Assembly (NCBI GenBank): GCA_020633825.1 | Contig: JACKCV010000002.1 | Location: forward strand, 517,001-581,000 | Length of the DNA stretch: 64,000 nucleotides | DNA from: Fibrobacteria bacterium | GTDB taxonomy: Bacteria; Fibrobacterota; Fibrobacteria; UBA5070 | Reading direction: 5' to 3' | Shown here: positions 1 to 8,487 of the stretch, one piece after another | How positions within the stretch are numbered: position 1 is the first letter of the stretch | Layout of the letters: each line of letters begins with the position of its first letter | Position numbers and translations under genes: made by a program | The notes under the pieces: model-generated | Told to the model about the DNA's origin: nothing | Seen by the model: the letters and a program-made list of their open reading frames with translations, nothing else | Database searches by the model: none

Positions 1-369
1 CTGTTCACACCCCAGGAGCGTGTCGCCCTCTGGCAGGACGTGCTGCGCCACGATGGCCTCGAAAGAGTCTCGGTGGAGTCCTGGGAGGGGCTTACCATCG
101 ATTGGTGTCGCCAGAACGATGCGCGGGTGATGATCCGGGGGCTGCGGCACGGAGGGGATTTCGAAAGTGAACTTCCCATCGCTCTGATGAATCGTCGCCT
201 CGCACCCGAGATCGAAACGGTGTATCTTCCGACTCGGGAAATGCATCTTGGGCTGACCTCCACCCTGGTCCGAGAGATCGCCCGATTGGGTGGACCCGTG
301 GAGTCGTTCGTCTCTCCTCCGGTGGTTGCGGCGCTGCACAGGAAATTCCATCTGCCGGAGGCGGGATGA
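1..369 (+). CDS. coaD: Phosphopantetheine adenylyltransferase, C-terminal part (cut by window edge)
   Basis: The reading frame is open from the first base and ends in TGA, so the start lies left of the window. The enzyme transfers AMP from ATP to 4'-phosphopantetheine, the penultimate step of coenzyme A synthesis in the cytoplasm. The visible 122 residues carry the family's back half: the RGLR motif followed by DFESE, the MNRRLAPEIETVYL segment, and the TSTLVREIARLGG helix near the C-terminus that contacts ATP. The N-terminal substrate-binding TxGH motif is outside the window. The stop codon overlaps the next start (ATGA), which suggests translational coupling with the rhomboid gene. Confidence 0.93.
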   Translation: MFTPQERVALWQDVLRHDGLERVSVESWEGLTIDWCRQNDARVMIRGLRHGGDFESELPIALMNRRLAPEIETVYLPTREMHLGLTSTLVREIARLGGPVESFVSPPVVAALHRKFHLPEAG

Positions 370-1214
370 TCGAACCACACGAACGCATGCCCGCGATCCT
401 TCGCAACCTCCTGCTGGCCAATCTGGGCATTTTCGTGATCCAGATGGTATCCGACATGGCGAACCTCCGCCTGGGAACCGAGTTGTTCCGTTGGGGTGCG
501 CTGGTCCCGGAGCTGGTCTGGGGACACGGCCAAGTGTGGCGTGTGGTCACCTACCAGTTCCTGCATGGCGGGATCCTGCATATCGCCTTCAACATGCTGT
601 CTCTGTGGATGTTCGGAACTCCTCTCGTCCATCACATGGGGGAGAAGCGATTCCTGGCCCTGTACTTGACCTCGGGAATCGTGGCGGGCTTGGGCTCGGC
701 CCTCCTCTACCTGCTTGGCGGGGCGGGGGGGATTCCCATCATCGGCGCCTCGGGGGCCATCTTCGGGATTCTGCTGGCCTTCGCCCGATTCTTTCCGCAC
801 GTCCAGATCATCGTGTTCTTCCTGTTCCCGATGCCCGCCCGCTATGCGGTCTGGGTCTTCGGGGGACTCGCCTTCCTGGCGGGACTCCAGGGCCAAGGAA
901 GCGTGGCCCATCTGACCCACCTGTTCGGCATCCTCGGGGGATGGTTGTTCCTCCGCTTCGAGGATCCCGTCGCCCTGTGGTTCGATCGAGCCGTCACGCA
1001 GAAGGAACGCGTCCAGACCGCCCGGATCGCGGAGGAACTCGAATCGGAGGAGAACTACTTCGACACGCGCGTCGATCCGATCCTGAAGAAGATCTCCAAG
1101 CATGGCATCGACAGCCTGACCAAGCAGGAGAAGGATGTCCTCCAGAAGGCGTCGGGGATGAAGAAATCCGACAACACCATCGACTTCCGCGCCTGGAGGC
1201 GGGGGAGGGGCTGA
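366..1214 (+). CDS. Rhomboid family intramembrane serine protease
   Basis: This 282-residue membrane protein belongs to the rhomboid family, which cleaves transmembrane helices within the bilayer. About six hydrophobic segments lie between residues 12 and 200. The catalytic serine is Ser129 in GASGAIFG, and the matching histidine is probably His182 in AHLTHLFG, where the usual second glycine after the His is replaced. The segment HGGILHIAFNMLSLW near residues 67-81 is the conserved HGxxxHxxxNM signature. A charged cytoplasmic tail of about 80 residues follows the membrane core. The start overlaps the coaD stop (ATGA), so the two are probably co-transcribed. The substrate cannot be inferred. 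Confidence 0.92.
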   Translation: MIEPHERMPAILRNLLLANLGIFVIQMVSDMANLRLGTELFRWGALVPELVWGHGQVWRVVTYQFLHGGILHIAFNMLSLWMFGTPLVHHMGEKRFLALYLTSGIVAGLGSALLYLLGGAGGIPIIGASGAIFGILLAFARFFPHVQIIVFFLFPMPARYAVWVFGGLAFLAGLQGQGSVAHLTHLFGILGGWLFLRFEDPVALWFDRAVTQKERVQTARIAEELESEENYFDTRVDPILKKISKHGIDSLTKQEKDVLQKASGMKKSDNTIDFRAWRRGRG

Positions 1215-1235
1215 TGCTGGGGATTCCGGACTGCG

Positions 1236-2576
1236 ATGGCTGACCCCGGCCTGTCCGCCTGCGACCCGACCTTCCAGGAATCCGAACGATGCCAGCGATT
1301 GGCGGAAACCCTTCGCAACATCGAACTCCCCGAGACGCGAAAGCGCTTCCTGGCCCCTCTGATCGCCGAGATCCTCGGATCCGAGGTCAGCGGGGAGCAC
1401 GGTCTGCGGACGTTGCTGTACGTCGGAACCACCTGGCGGGTGCACCTGGGGAAAGTACGGATCCTGCCCAACCTCCATCGTCTGTTGTGTCGCTGGTCGG
1501 TGGGGTGGGTCCCGGGCCCGGACATCCTCGGCATCCTGCAACAGGGTGCCCGATTGGATTTCCCGGTCTTGCGCCGGGCCCTCCAGGAGGCCTACGAATC
1601 GGGTTGTTTCCCGGCCCGGGAGGTGATCCAGGTGCTCCCCCTGGAGGCGGCCTGCCTCCGGGAACGCACTCGGAATCTCGCCGACAACGCCGATCCCTAC
1701 AGCCTGCGAACCATGGCCAGACTCCTGCCGCGGTTGCGCATCTACGATGAACTCGCCGACCGCCTGGAGGTGCTCGAACGCGAGAGCGCCGAAGGCGTTT
1801 CCCAGGATCCGGACCTGGGGCTTCTTCGCTTCCTGGGAGACAAGGACTACCAGCGGCTCCAGGACCTGGTGGTCGAAATGGGGGTGGATCGTCTCCCCGA
1901 GGTGTGGCGGGTGCAACGACGTCTGCAACTCGATCCCCCGGTCGTCTCCTGCCTGTTCAGCCTGTCGCGCACGCTCCGTCTGCCTCGCGAAGGAGCCTCC
2001 TGGTACGAGCAGATGGTCTTCTGGGCCGCCAACGTCCAGGAGGATGGATCCTTTCGGATTCCCGGGAAGGTTCCGGCGGCTTCGGTCAAACTCCTGCAAA
2101 AGGCCGGAGTGGCTTGCGGTCCGGGGGGGATCGGATTCCGTCCGGAGGACCTCGATCTCACCGTGCTCCTCGACGAACACACCCTCTCCGCCGACCTCTC
2201 GGCGGGGTCTCGCCCCAAACCTCCCGATTGGAAGGGATTGGTGCTCTCGAACATCACCCGGGAAACCCTTCTCATGTCCATTCTCGACAATCCCAAATGC
2301 TCTCGGGTCGCGGGATTGGTCGAGGTCGTGGTGGTCAATTGCAAATCCAGCCAGGTCCTGAGCCACATCGCCCAGAAGCGGGAATTGCACACGGGCCATC
2401 AGAACAAGGGAGTTCCCGCCGCGCTCTTGCGTAGCCGGATGAAGATTCCCATGACGCTCCTGCGTCGATTCATCCATCTTCGCTTCGTCAGTCGGGCCGA
2501 ACTCAAGGACATGGCCGTGCGGGCGCCGCGTGCGGAGGTGGCCAAGGAAGTGGCCGACTACCTGGCCAGTATCTGA
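1236..2576 (+). CDS. Conserved hypothetical protein with HEAT-like C-terminal repeat
   Basis: This is a 446-residue protein without signal peptide or membrane segment, so probably cytoplasmic. I do not recognise an enzymatic motif. The body is rich in leucine and arginine and looks largely helical. The last 90 residues (near ILDNPKCSRVAGLVEVVVVN and the helix ending ELKDMAVRAP) resemble helical repeats of the kind seen in deltaproteobacterial proteins, where NPK/TP motifs precede a hydrophobic helix. The gene follows the rhomboid gene by 21 bases in the same direction, so it probably belongs to the coaD-rhomboid transcript. It could be a scaffold or regulator, but this is only a guess from fold impression. 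Confidence 0.7.
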   Translation: MADPGLSACDPTFQESERCQRLAETLRNIELPETRKRFLAPLIAEILGSEVSGEHGLRTLLYVGTTWRVHLGKVRILPNLHRLLCRWSVGWVPGPDILGILQQGARLDFPVLRRALQEAYESGCFPAREVIQVLPLEAACLRERTRNLADNADPYSLRTMARLLPRLRIYDELADRLEVLERESAEGVSQDPDLGLLRFLGDKDYQRLQDLVVEMGVDRLPEVWRVQRRLQLDPPVVSCLFSLSRTLRLPREGASWYEQMVFWAANVQEDGSFRIPGKVPAASVKLLQKAGVACGPGGIGFRPEDLDLTVLLDEHTLSADLSAGSRPKPPDWKGLVLSNITRETLLMSILDNPKCSRVAGLVEVVVVNCKSSQVLSHIAQKRELHTGHQNKGVPAALLRSRMKIPMTLLRRFIHLRFVSRAELKDMAVRAPRAEVAKEVADYLASI

Positions 2577-2652
2577 GGCGAGCTACCGTTCCGGGGAGGA
2601 GCGGGCCGGCACCACATCCGCAGGTTCCTTCCCAGGTGCCCTGCGGAGAGCT

Positions 2653-3375
2653 TCAATCTCCGTCGGAGTCGTGTCCGCCTCCGGCGGATTCGTACGATTC
2701 CTCGGCCGTCATGGGTTCCGAGGGGGACGGCGAATCGGAATGCGGAATGCGTCGGCGCGGTCTGTAGTCCCTCGGATCGAGGCAGGCATCGTATTGCTCC
2801 CGATCGATCTGGAGCCAATCGGTGCGATCGATTCCCCGGAAGGTGCGACTGGCGGAAGAGTAGGGATACGCCGAGGCGATTTTGATCCATCGATCCTGCT
2901 CGCGGGCCACCGCGCGGATCTCGTCGGCGACTTCCGCGAAATCTTGATCCTGGGAAAAGACCAAGGCGACATCGAACTGATGGGCATGGGCGCGTTGGAG
3001 GATATCCACCGCCATTTTGAGATCCACGCCTTTTTCCACGGCGGTGGGAAGCATCTGGATGGAGCCATCGGGAACGTGCACCGGGCGTTTGCGGATTTTC
3101 CAGCCCTTCCACCAGGTGATCACACCCGCTCCTTCCAAGGAACGGAGCTTGTTCAGCCAGAACCGATGCCAATATTCGTTGTCTTCCACGGACGGAACGG
3201 AGGTGTACACACGGACTTGATGGAGTTCCCAGTCCTGTTTTTGGCAAATCGATTTCGCCAAGGCGAGTGGATCGTAGTCGGGATAAAATGATCCGAATGC
3301 CTGTCGTGCCGCATGAAACAGACTTTGCGCGTCGACAAAGGCGATGCACCTCTTTTGGGCAGGCTCCTGTGGCAT
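2653..3375 (-). CDS. NYN-domain protein (LabA/DUF88-like, PIN-fold putative RNase)
   Basis: This 240-residue cytoplasmic protein shows the NYN arrangement of acidic residues. An early Asp sits in IAFVDAQSLFHAAR (Asp15), a central KGVDLKMAVDILQRA follows, and VALVFSQDQDFAEVADEIR carries the second acidic cluster. Members of this PIN-like superfamily are metal-dependent ribonucleases or RNA-processing proteins; activity here is inferred. A longer reading frame reaches 3498, but I chose the ATG at 3375 because AAGGA lies at normal distance upstream and the NYN fold begins right after it. The last 35 residues are low-complexity and charged. The gene is transcribed toward the preceding forward gene. 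Confidence 0.8.
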   Translation of the reverse strand: MPQEPAQKRCIAFVDAQSLFHAARQAFGSFYPDYDPLALAKSICQKQDWELHQVRVYTSVPSVEDNEYWHRFWLNKLRSLEGAGVITWWKGWKIRKRPVHVPDGSIQMLPTAVEKGVDLKMAVDILQRAHAHQFDVALVFSQDQDFAEVADEIRAVAREQDRWIKIASAYPYSSASRTFRGIDRTDWLQIDREQYDACLDPRDYRPRRRIPHSDSPSPSEPMTAEESYESAGGGHDSDGD

Positions 3376-3624
3376 AAAGAGAATCCTTGAATCGCTTGGA
3401 CAAACCAGGACCGAAATGCGAAATCGGTCGGAATCCTCCAGGGTCTCGAGGTGGAACCTCGTTGGGTCGATTGGCTCCATCGCGCTTCGTCGGAACAAAT
3501 CGACCTGGCCCGTCGCGGGTGACAGATGCGAGACACGGCCGGACCCCGGAAGGGAATATGAAACCTACGAACGATCCGAAATGAGCGCTGGTGATTCGTG
3601 GCGCGAGGTTAATTTCATGGACTC

Positions 3625-5301
3625 ATGAGAACCATCCGCACCCTCATCGCTCCTCTTTTCCTCCTCTGCATTGCGCCCTTGGCCGAGGAAACCCCTTCGT
3701 ACGAGGAATTTTCTCCCGAATGGTTCTATTCCATGGGGTTCGTCGATGCCAAGGCCTCGCTGTCCCGAAGAGGGCTGGAAAGATTCTTCCAGCGAGACTG
3801 GGATGGCGCCACCGGACTGAGCGTGGGGTCCGGCGTTCGGGTGGCCGACCAGCGCCTGGCCCAAGGAGCGGTGGAACTGGCGAAGGGGGCCGATTATCTG
3901 GTGGATCGCAACGAGGACAGCGCCAAGATCTCCTTCCTCAAGTGCGCCGATCTCGCAAGTTCCGCGGCGGAATTGGCCGAAGACCTCCCCCAGCACCTGC
4001 GTTCCACCGTGCTCCACGCCCGCTGCCTCGCTCTGCTGCCCGACCGGGGGGCCGCCGCTCGAGTCCTTGCCGGGTCCACCCGCGGGATGGACGACTCCGC
4101 CGATGTGGCGGAATTCACCTACGGGGCGGCTCGACTGCTGGAAGACATGGGACGTTCCGATTCCGCGGACTTGCTCTATCGGCGCGCCATGCAAGCCGAA
4201 CCCCGCGGACCATTCGCCCTGGCCGCCCTGGAAGGGCGCATCGAGCTGGGACTGCAATCCAACCGTCCCGACTCGGTGATGGGTCTCATCCGGAGCGCCG
4301 CTTCGCTGTTTCCACGGGAAAAGGGTTTGAAGATCCGCCTGCGCATCGACGAAGCTCGATGCGCCCTTCTTTCCGGGGATACCATCCGTGCGGAATTCCT
4401 CTGGAAGCAGATGACCAACGCCTTCACCCTGGGCAGAGGGGAGCACCTTCCCGATTCCCTGGAAGCCGCCGAAATCTACTGGCGCATGGGAACCTTGGCC
4501 GCTGAGCGAGCCGCCCAGTTCACGTTCCTCGATTCCTCCCTGGCCTCCCGGCGTCAAGCCCACGCGCAGCGTCGCGAACTCATGGAAACGGCGTTCGGCT
4601 ACTACCGGCAGGCGGTGGCCTGCTACGCCTTTCCCTGGACTCCTCTGGCCCTGCGGGACATCGCCGGAGTGATCGAGCGGTATGCCATGGATGTCGCCTC
4701 CCAGCGGATCGACTTCAAATCGGACACCGACCGCGTGGCCCAGGAGGTGGTGGTCCAAAAGAAGCTTCCGGGTCTGTTCAAGAGCGTGGCCGGGACCTAC
4801 CGTCGGCAGATCCGACTGGCACAGGCCACGGGAGATGGAATGGGGATCGGTCTCCAATCCGGGCGAGGTTTGGCGCGGGCCTGGTGGCACTCGGTCCTCG
4901 CCCGCCGGACCGCGGGCGAGCTCCTGGCCACATCGCCTCGCCCTCCGGCCGACTCCCTCGGTGCGGCCTGGTACGAATCGGTGATCGACAGCGCGGTGAA
5001 AGCCGAACAGAAAGCCGCTCGGAAGACCGCCATCGACGGCCTTTCGGACCTTTCCGTGCTCGGTCAGACCGCCTGGCCCGAGGTCGACAGCCTCCGCGCG
5101 GTGCTGGGACCGGAAGAATCCCGTCGTATCGAAGCCGAAGGAGCGGAAAAGGCCTCCCGTCAGGAGGTGATCAGCCCCTTGCAGCAGGATCTCCCCACCA
5201 CCGCGATCCAGTGGGCTTGGAGAGGTTTCGAAGCCCGGCGCTTGGCGCGCAACACGGCCATCGACATTCGAATCCTGAAGGCCCGATTGGCGGGTCTTTG
5301 A
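3625..5301 (+). CDS. Exported hypothetical protein, helical (TPR-like) repeats
   Basis: The 558-residue product starts with a short hydrophobic leader (MRTIRTLIAPLFLLCIAPLA), which suggests export to the periplasm. The mature part is alpha-helical with alanine/leucine-rich stretches such as LASSAAELAEDLPQHLRS and FTYGAARLLEDMGRSDSADL, the latter followed by LLYRRAMQAEPRGPFALAAL, which has the look of a tetratricopeptide unit. I recognise no catalytic motif. It may scaffold an envelope complex. The short gap to the tRNA-Glu promoter downstream contains no obvious terminator. Family assignment is open. Confidence 0.72.
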   Translation: MRTIRTLIAPLFLLCIAPLAEETPSYEEFSPEWFYSMGFVDAKASLSRRGLERFFQRDWDGATGLSVGSGVRVADQRLAQGAVELAKGADYLVDRNEDSAKISFLKCADLASSAAELAEDLPQHLRSTVLHARCLALLPDRGAAARVLAGSTRGMDDSADVAEFTYGAARLLEDMGRSDSADLLYRRAMQAEPRGPFALAALEGRIELGLQSNRPDSVMGLIRSAASLFPREKGLKIRLRIDEARCALLSGDTIRAEFLWKQMTNAFTLGRGEHLPDSLEAAEIYWRMGTLAAERAAQFTFLDSSLASRRQAHAQRRELMETAFGYYRQAVACYAFPWTPLALRDIAGVIERYAMDVASQRIDFKSDTDRVAQEVVVQKKLPGLFKSVAGTYRRQIRLAQATGDGMGIGLQSGRGLARAWWHSVLARRTAGELLATSPRPPADSLGAAWYESVIDSAVKAEQKAARKTAIDGLSDLSVLGQTAWPEVDSLRAVLGPEESRRIEAEGAEKASRQEVISPLQQDLPTTAIQWAWRGFEARRLARNTAIDIRILKARLAGL

Positions 5302-5332
5302 GGTCGGTCTTCGCGAGGATCAAGGTGTGGTC

Positions 5333-5361
5333 TTGACAGATGTGCGACACCACCCTAAATT
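5333..5361 (+). promoter_or_regulatory. Promoter of tRNA-Glu
   Basis: A perfect TTGACA at 5333-5338 is separated by 17 bases from TAAATT at 5356-5361. The extended -10 reads TAAATTTG, which also fits the TAnnTTTG consensus of Bacteroidota primary-sigma promoters. The tRNA begins 17 bases after it. Confidence 0.75.
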
Positions 5362-5377
5362 TGCTCCCTCGCTTTAC

Positions 5378-5449
5378 GGAGCCTTCGTCTAGCGGTTAGG
5401 ACACCGCCCTCTCACGGCGGGTGCAGGGGTTCGATTCCCCTAGGCTCTG
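5378..5449 (+). tRNA. tRNA-Glu (anticodon CUC)
   Basis: A 72-base cloverleaf can be drawn: acceptor GGAGCCT pairs with AGGCTCT (first pair G-U), the anticodon stem CCGCC/GGCGG encloses the loop CTCTCAC with anticodon CTC at 5411-5413, and the T-arm contains GGTTCGATTCC. CCA is not encoded. It has its own promoter and a strong terminator directly downstream. Confidence 0.96.
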
Positions 5450-5454
5450 CTCGA

Positions 5455-5488
5455 CCCACCCATCCTTTCCCGGATGGGTGGGTTTTTT
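5455..5488 (+). terminator. Rho-independent terminator after tRNA-Glu
   Basis: A perfect 11-bp stem CCCACCCATCC / GGATGGGTGGG with a six-base loop is followed at once by six T residues. Confidence 0.93.
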
Positions 5489-5643
5489 GTTTCCCGGATT
5501 CCTTCGCCGACTCGTCCCGAAGCGGAGACCTTCCGGCGACCCACCGATTCGTCATCCTGGGCAGGGGTGCCGGGCCTGGGAGCGGGGGTACCCGGACAGG
5601 AACTGGTGGGCGGGACGGTCTCCGGCGTGGATCTTGTCCCCCC

Positions 5644-5982
5644 ATGAAGACCGTTCAAGAAATCCGTTCCGAGGAGGAGATGCGTTCCCTCCTCCTGGAA
5701 TCCGCGGACCGGACCGTGGTCCTGTTCAAATATTCGCCCACCTGCGGGATCTCCCTTTCGGTGGAGGAGAACTGGGAGGCCTGGAGCGATCTCGCTCCGG
5801 AGGGGGTCCTGCTCGCGCGTTGCGACGTTCTCGGGGCGCGCCCGGCGGCCCGCGGGATCACCACCTGGCTGGGAATCCTGCATCAGAGCCCGCAGGTGCT
5901 CGTGCTGAAACAGGGAACCTGCCGTGCGCACACCTCCCACTATTCGATCACCTCGCAGTGGTTGGACTCTTCCGTGGCCTGA
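5644..5982 (+). CDS. ytxJ: YtxJ-like monothiol bacilliredoxin (BrxC type)
   Basis: The 112-residue thioredoxin-fold protein matches the YtxJ (DUF2847) family, thought to remove or carry bacillithiol on protein cysteines. Seen here are VLFKYSPTCGIS with a single active cysteine Cys34 (the family usually has TCPIS), the GITTWLGILHQSPQVLVLK segment with the cis-Pro SPQ, and a C-terminal TSHYSIT motif. All are hallmarks of the family. It stands alone between the tRNA-Glu terminator and a convergent gene. A BrxA/B-type protein is encoded at 20013, so the window holds two parts of a bacillithiol redox system. Genes for bacillithiol synthesis (bshA/B/C) are not in this window. Confidence 0.85.
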   Translation: MKTVQEIRSEEEMRSLLLESADRTVVLFKYSPTCGISLSVEENWEAWSDLAPEGVLLARCDVLGARPAARGITTWLGILHQSPQVLVLKQGTCRAHTSHYSITSQWLDSSVA

Positions 5983-6043
5983 TCCCCTCGGTGGCCCCTC
6001 GGAGCGGGCGGGTGCGGGATGGATCCCCGGGCTGGGAGCCGTC

Positions 6044-7015
6044 TCAGTGCGGCTTGAGAAACACGCCGACTCCCACGGCGGAGGGGTCGTCCACCAGGTA
6101 GGATCCGGGTGCGAGGTCGTGTCCGTACGTGATCCCGGGTTGGGCCCTCCAACGCCGCACTTCCTTGCCGGAGAGGGACCGCAGGCGCAGCCATCGCGAG
6201 GAGGTCACGGTGATTCCCCCCGCTTGCGCCTTCCAGGGCGACACCGCCGGAGACGACCGCTTGGAGGACCCGGTGCTCGTATCTTCGCCCAGGACGAGCC
6301 GGCCGAACCCGTCGGCGTTCAAGTAGCCTTCGTTGGCCAGGTGTTGCGGGGTGTTCACCGATCCGAAGAAGTTGTCCCGGGAAAGTCGGCCATCGTTGTC
6401 GCAGTAGGCGAGCGTGAACCCCATCTCCTTCCCGGCGTGGAGGGAGAGGGAGGTGTTGGGCCCCTCCAGGGAATACGCGGATCCGTAGACGGCCATCTCC
6501 AGTTCCCAGGTCCAGACATTTCCCGAGCGCCCCAGCGCCACCTTGAAATGATCGTTGAACAGATGGGGTTGCTCGTCGGGGCCGTAGTCCACCGCGTCGA
6601 AGAAGCGGGAGATGTGGTAGGCCCAGGCCGAAAAATTGAACTGGTGATCGCCCCCGTCCCGGTTCTCGTCGAGGAAGATCTCCAGGGCGTCGTCGTTCCA
6701 CCAACTTTGCAGCGGGTCGGCGTGGCGGTCGGAGAGGGAATCGTCGGTGATTTCCACGAGGAGATGGAGACGGTCGGTGGACCACAGGACCTTGTAGCGT
6801 CCGGAGAAGTCGCTTGCAGGAACGGCGGGGCCGATCCAGGTGTAGCGGATGGAATCCCAAACGGCGGAGTTCCAGATGGAGTCGATCTTTCCATCGATCA
6901 CGGGCGGCTGGGAGCAGGGGGCGGCGACGTAGGAATTGTCGAGGTCGGCGAAGACCGGCAGGCTCGGTGTTCCGATCAATCCGGCGAGCAGGGGGAGGTG
7001 GCGCGAGAACCGCAT
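6044..7015 (-). CDS. Exported protein with CBM9-like carbohydrate-binding domain
   Basis: The 323-residue product has a signal peptide ending near VFA/DL (residue 23). The mature N-terminal part (about 30-230) resembles the family 9 carbohydrate-binding/DOMON-like fold: PPVIDGKIDSIWNSA opening, LHLLVEITDDSL, and WWNDDALEIFLDENRDG. The last 75 residues form a second small domain (LRSLSGKEVRRW, then LAPGSYLV) like the C-terminal tails of secreted proteins in FCB bacteria. I moved the start from 7081 to 7015 because the signal peptide starts there. Role inferred: binding or sensing of plant or cell-wall sugars at the cell surface. It is divergent from meaB. Confidence 0.82.
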   Translation of the reverse strand: MRFSRHLPLLAGLIGTPSLPVFADLDNSYVAAPCSQPPVIDGKIDSIWNSAVWDSIRYTWIGPAVPASDFSGRYKVLWSTDRLHLLVEITDDSLSDRHADPLQSWWNDDALEIFLDENRDGGDHQFNFSAWAYHISRFFDAVDYGPDEQPHLFNDHFKVALGRSGNVWTWELEMAVYGSAYSLEGPNTSLSLHAGKEMGFTLAYCDNDGRLSRDNFFGSVNTPQHLANEGYLNADGFGRLVLGEDTSTGSSKRSSPAVSPWKAQAGGITVTSSRWLRLRSLSGKEVRRWRAQPGITYGHDLAPGSYLVDDPSAVGVGVFLKPH

Positions 7016-7235
7016 GGGAGTTTCCGATCTGGCATTGGGAGCGTGTGCGAGAGTTGGGTTGCGAAAGAATCCAGTTCGCAAAGGACTTCAAATTGCATCC
7101 GGCCGCCACGATGCGGCTTGCGCACATCGAAGGCGCGTCGGAGCTTCGCGAAAACGGGGGTGGAAGGGATGCGGTCGAGAGGGGCTCGCGCCCACCTTGG
7201 AGGGGATGCCGGGCGAGACCCGATCAGAACGAGTC

Positions 7236-7241
7236 TAAATT
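7236..7241 (+). promoter_or_regulatory. -10-like element immediately before meaB
   Basis: TAAATT (TAAATTTC when extended) lies at 7236-7241, only six bases before the meaB ATG at 7248, and no Shine-Dalgarno sequence is visible. Transcription started at normal distance would begin at or within the start codon, giving a leaderless mRNA. No good -35 is seen, so this is tentative. Confidence 0.3.
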
Positions 7242-7247
7242 TCCATC

Positions 7248-8354
7248 ATGAGCGCCGAACCACTTCGACCGGACTGGGTCCCCCCTGGTGCAGGGGGGGA
7301 ATTCACGACCTCCATCCAACGGGGGGTCACCCTCGGAACCGGAGTCGGGGTTTCGTCCGCACCGGTGGTGCGCCGCTCGGAGCCGACCCCCGAGGAATTG
7401 CTCGCGGGCATCCTCGCCAGGGATCGCGCGGTTCTCGCCCGCGCCATCACCCTGGTGGAGTCCAACGCCCCGAAACATCGCTCCCGCGCCGACGAGCTGG
7501 TGCGTCTGACGTTGCCCCACTCGGGGAACGCCATCCGCATCGGAATCTCCGGGCCTCCGGGCGTGGGAAAGAGCACCTTCATCGATGCCTGGGGAAGCCG
7601 GTTGGTCCAGAAGGGGCATCGGGTCGCGGTCCTGGCCATCGACCCGTCGAGCTCCCTCAATCGGGGCTCCATCCTGGGCGACAAGACGCGCATGGAGGAG
7701 CTTTCGCGACTGGAGGATGCGTTCATCCGACCTTCGCCGTCTTCCGGAGCCTTGGGAGGGGTGGCGCGCAAGACGCGCGAGACCATGTACCTCTGCGAGG
7801 CCGCGGGATTCGACGTGATCCTGGTGGAAACCGTGGGAGTGGGCCAGAGCGAAACCGCGGTGCGTTCCATGACCGACCTCTTCCTGTTGTTGCAACTGGC
7901 GGGTTCGGGAGACGACTTGCAAGGGATCAAGAAGGGGATCATGGAGATCGCCGACCTGATCGCGGTGACCAAGGCCGACGGGGAGAACCGGCAGCGCGCC
8001 GGGCTCGCCCGGGCCACCTTGGCCGGCGCGGTGATGGGCTTGCAGCCATACACCCAGGGCTGGAAGCCTCCCGTCCTCACCTGTTCCTCCGTCACGGGGG
8101 ACGGCCTGGACACGATCTGGAGCGAGGTGCTCGCCTTCCAGGCGGCAACCCGGATCGGGGGCGTGTTCGAGGAGCGACGCAAGATCCAGATCCAGGAATG
8201 GGTCTGGAGCATGGCCGCCGAGGTCCTGGTTGACAAATTCCGTCGCGACCCCGGCGTCCTGGCGTCGTGGGAAACGGTCAAGACCTCCCTGGAGCGGGGG
8301 GATTCCACGGTTCCTCTGGCCCTGGAGACCATCCTGAAAGCCTTCCGCGCCTAG
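7248..8354 (+). CDS. meaB: Methylmalonyl-CoA mutase-associated GTPase MeaB
   Basis: MeaB is a G3E GTPase that guards loading and repair of the adenosylcobalamin cofactor of methylmalonyl-CoA mutase. The 368-residue protein has the P-loop GPPGVGKST at 102-110, a DPSSSLNRGSILGDKTRM switch segment, VILVETVGVGQSE (Walker B/switch II), TKADGENR as the base-recognition region and a C-terminal helical arm. The 45 residues before the usual start have no Shine-Dalgarno in front, so a later GTG (7368) is possible. The mutase is not in the window, but a biotin-enzyme carboxyltransferase subunit at 50415 belongs to the same succinate-propionate chemistry. Confidence 0.93.
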   Translation: MSAEPLRPDWVPPGAGGEFTTSIQRGVTLGTGVGVSSAPVVRRSEPTPEELLAGILARDRAVLARAITLVESNAPKHRSRADELVRLTLPHSGNAIRIGISGPPGVGKSTFIDAWGSRLVQKGHRVAVLAIDPSSSLNRGSILGDKTRMEELSRLEDAFIRPSPSSGALGGVARKTRETMYLCEAAGFDVILVETVGVGQSETAVRSMTDLFLLLQLAGSGDDLQGIKKGIMEIADLIAVTKADGENRQRAGLARATLAGAVMGLQPYTQGWKPPVLTCSSVTGDGLDTIWSEVLAFQAATRIGGVFEERRKIQIQEWVWSMAAEVLVDKFRRDPGVLASWETVKTSLERGDSTVPLALETILKAFRA

Positions 8355-8487
8355 GTCTGCGCCACGCGGGAAAGCGATCGGGAGGCGCCACCCGACCCGG
8401 TCGGCCGGGCACGAAGCGAGGACGATCGACCTCCGCGCAGCGAAGGCGCTCCAGAACCGGCCCGCGAGGGGCTACCTTTCCCACCCC

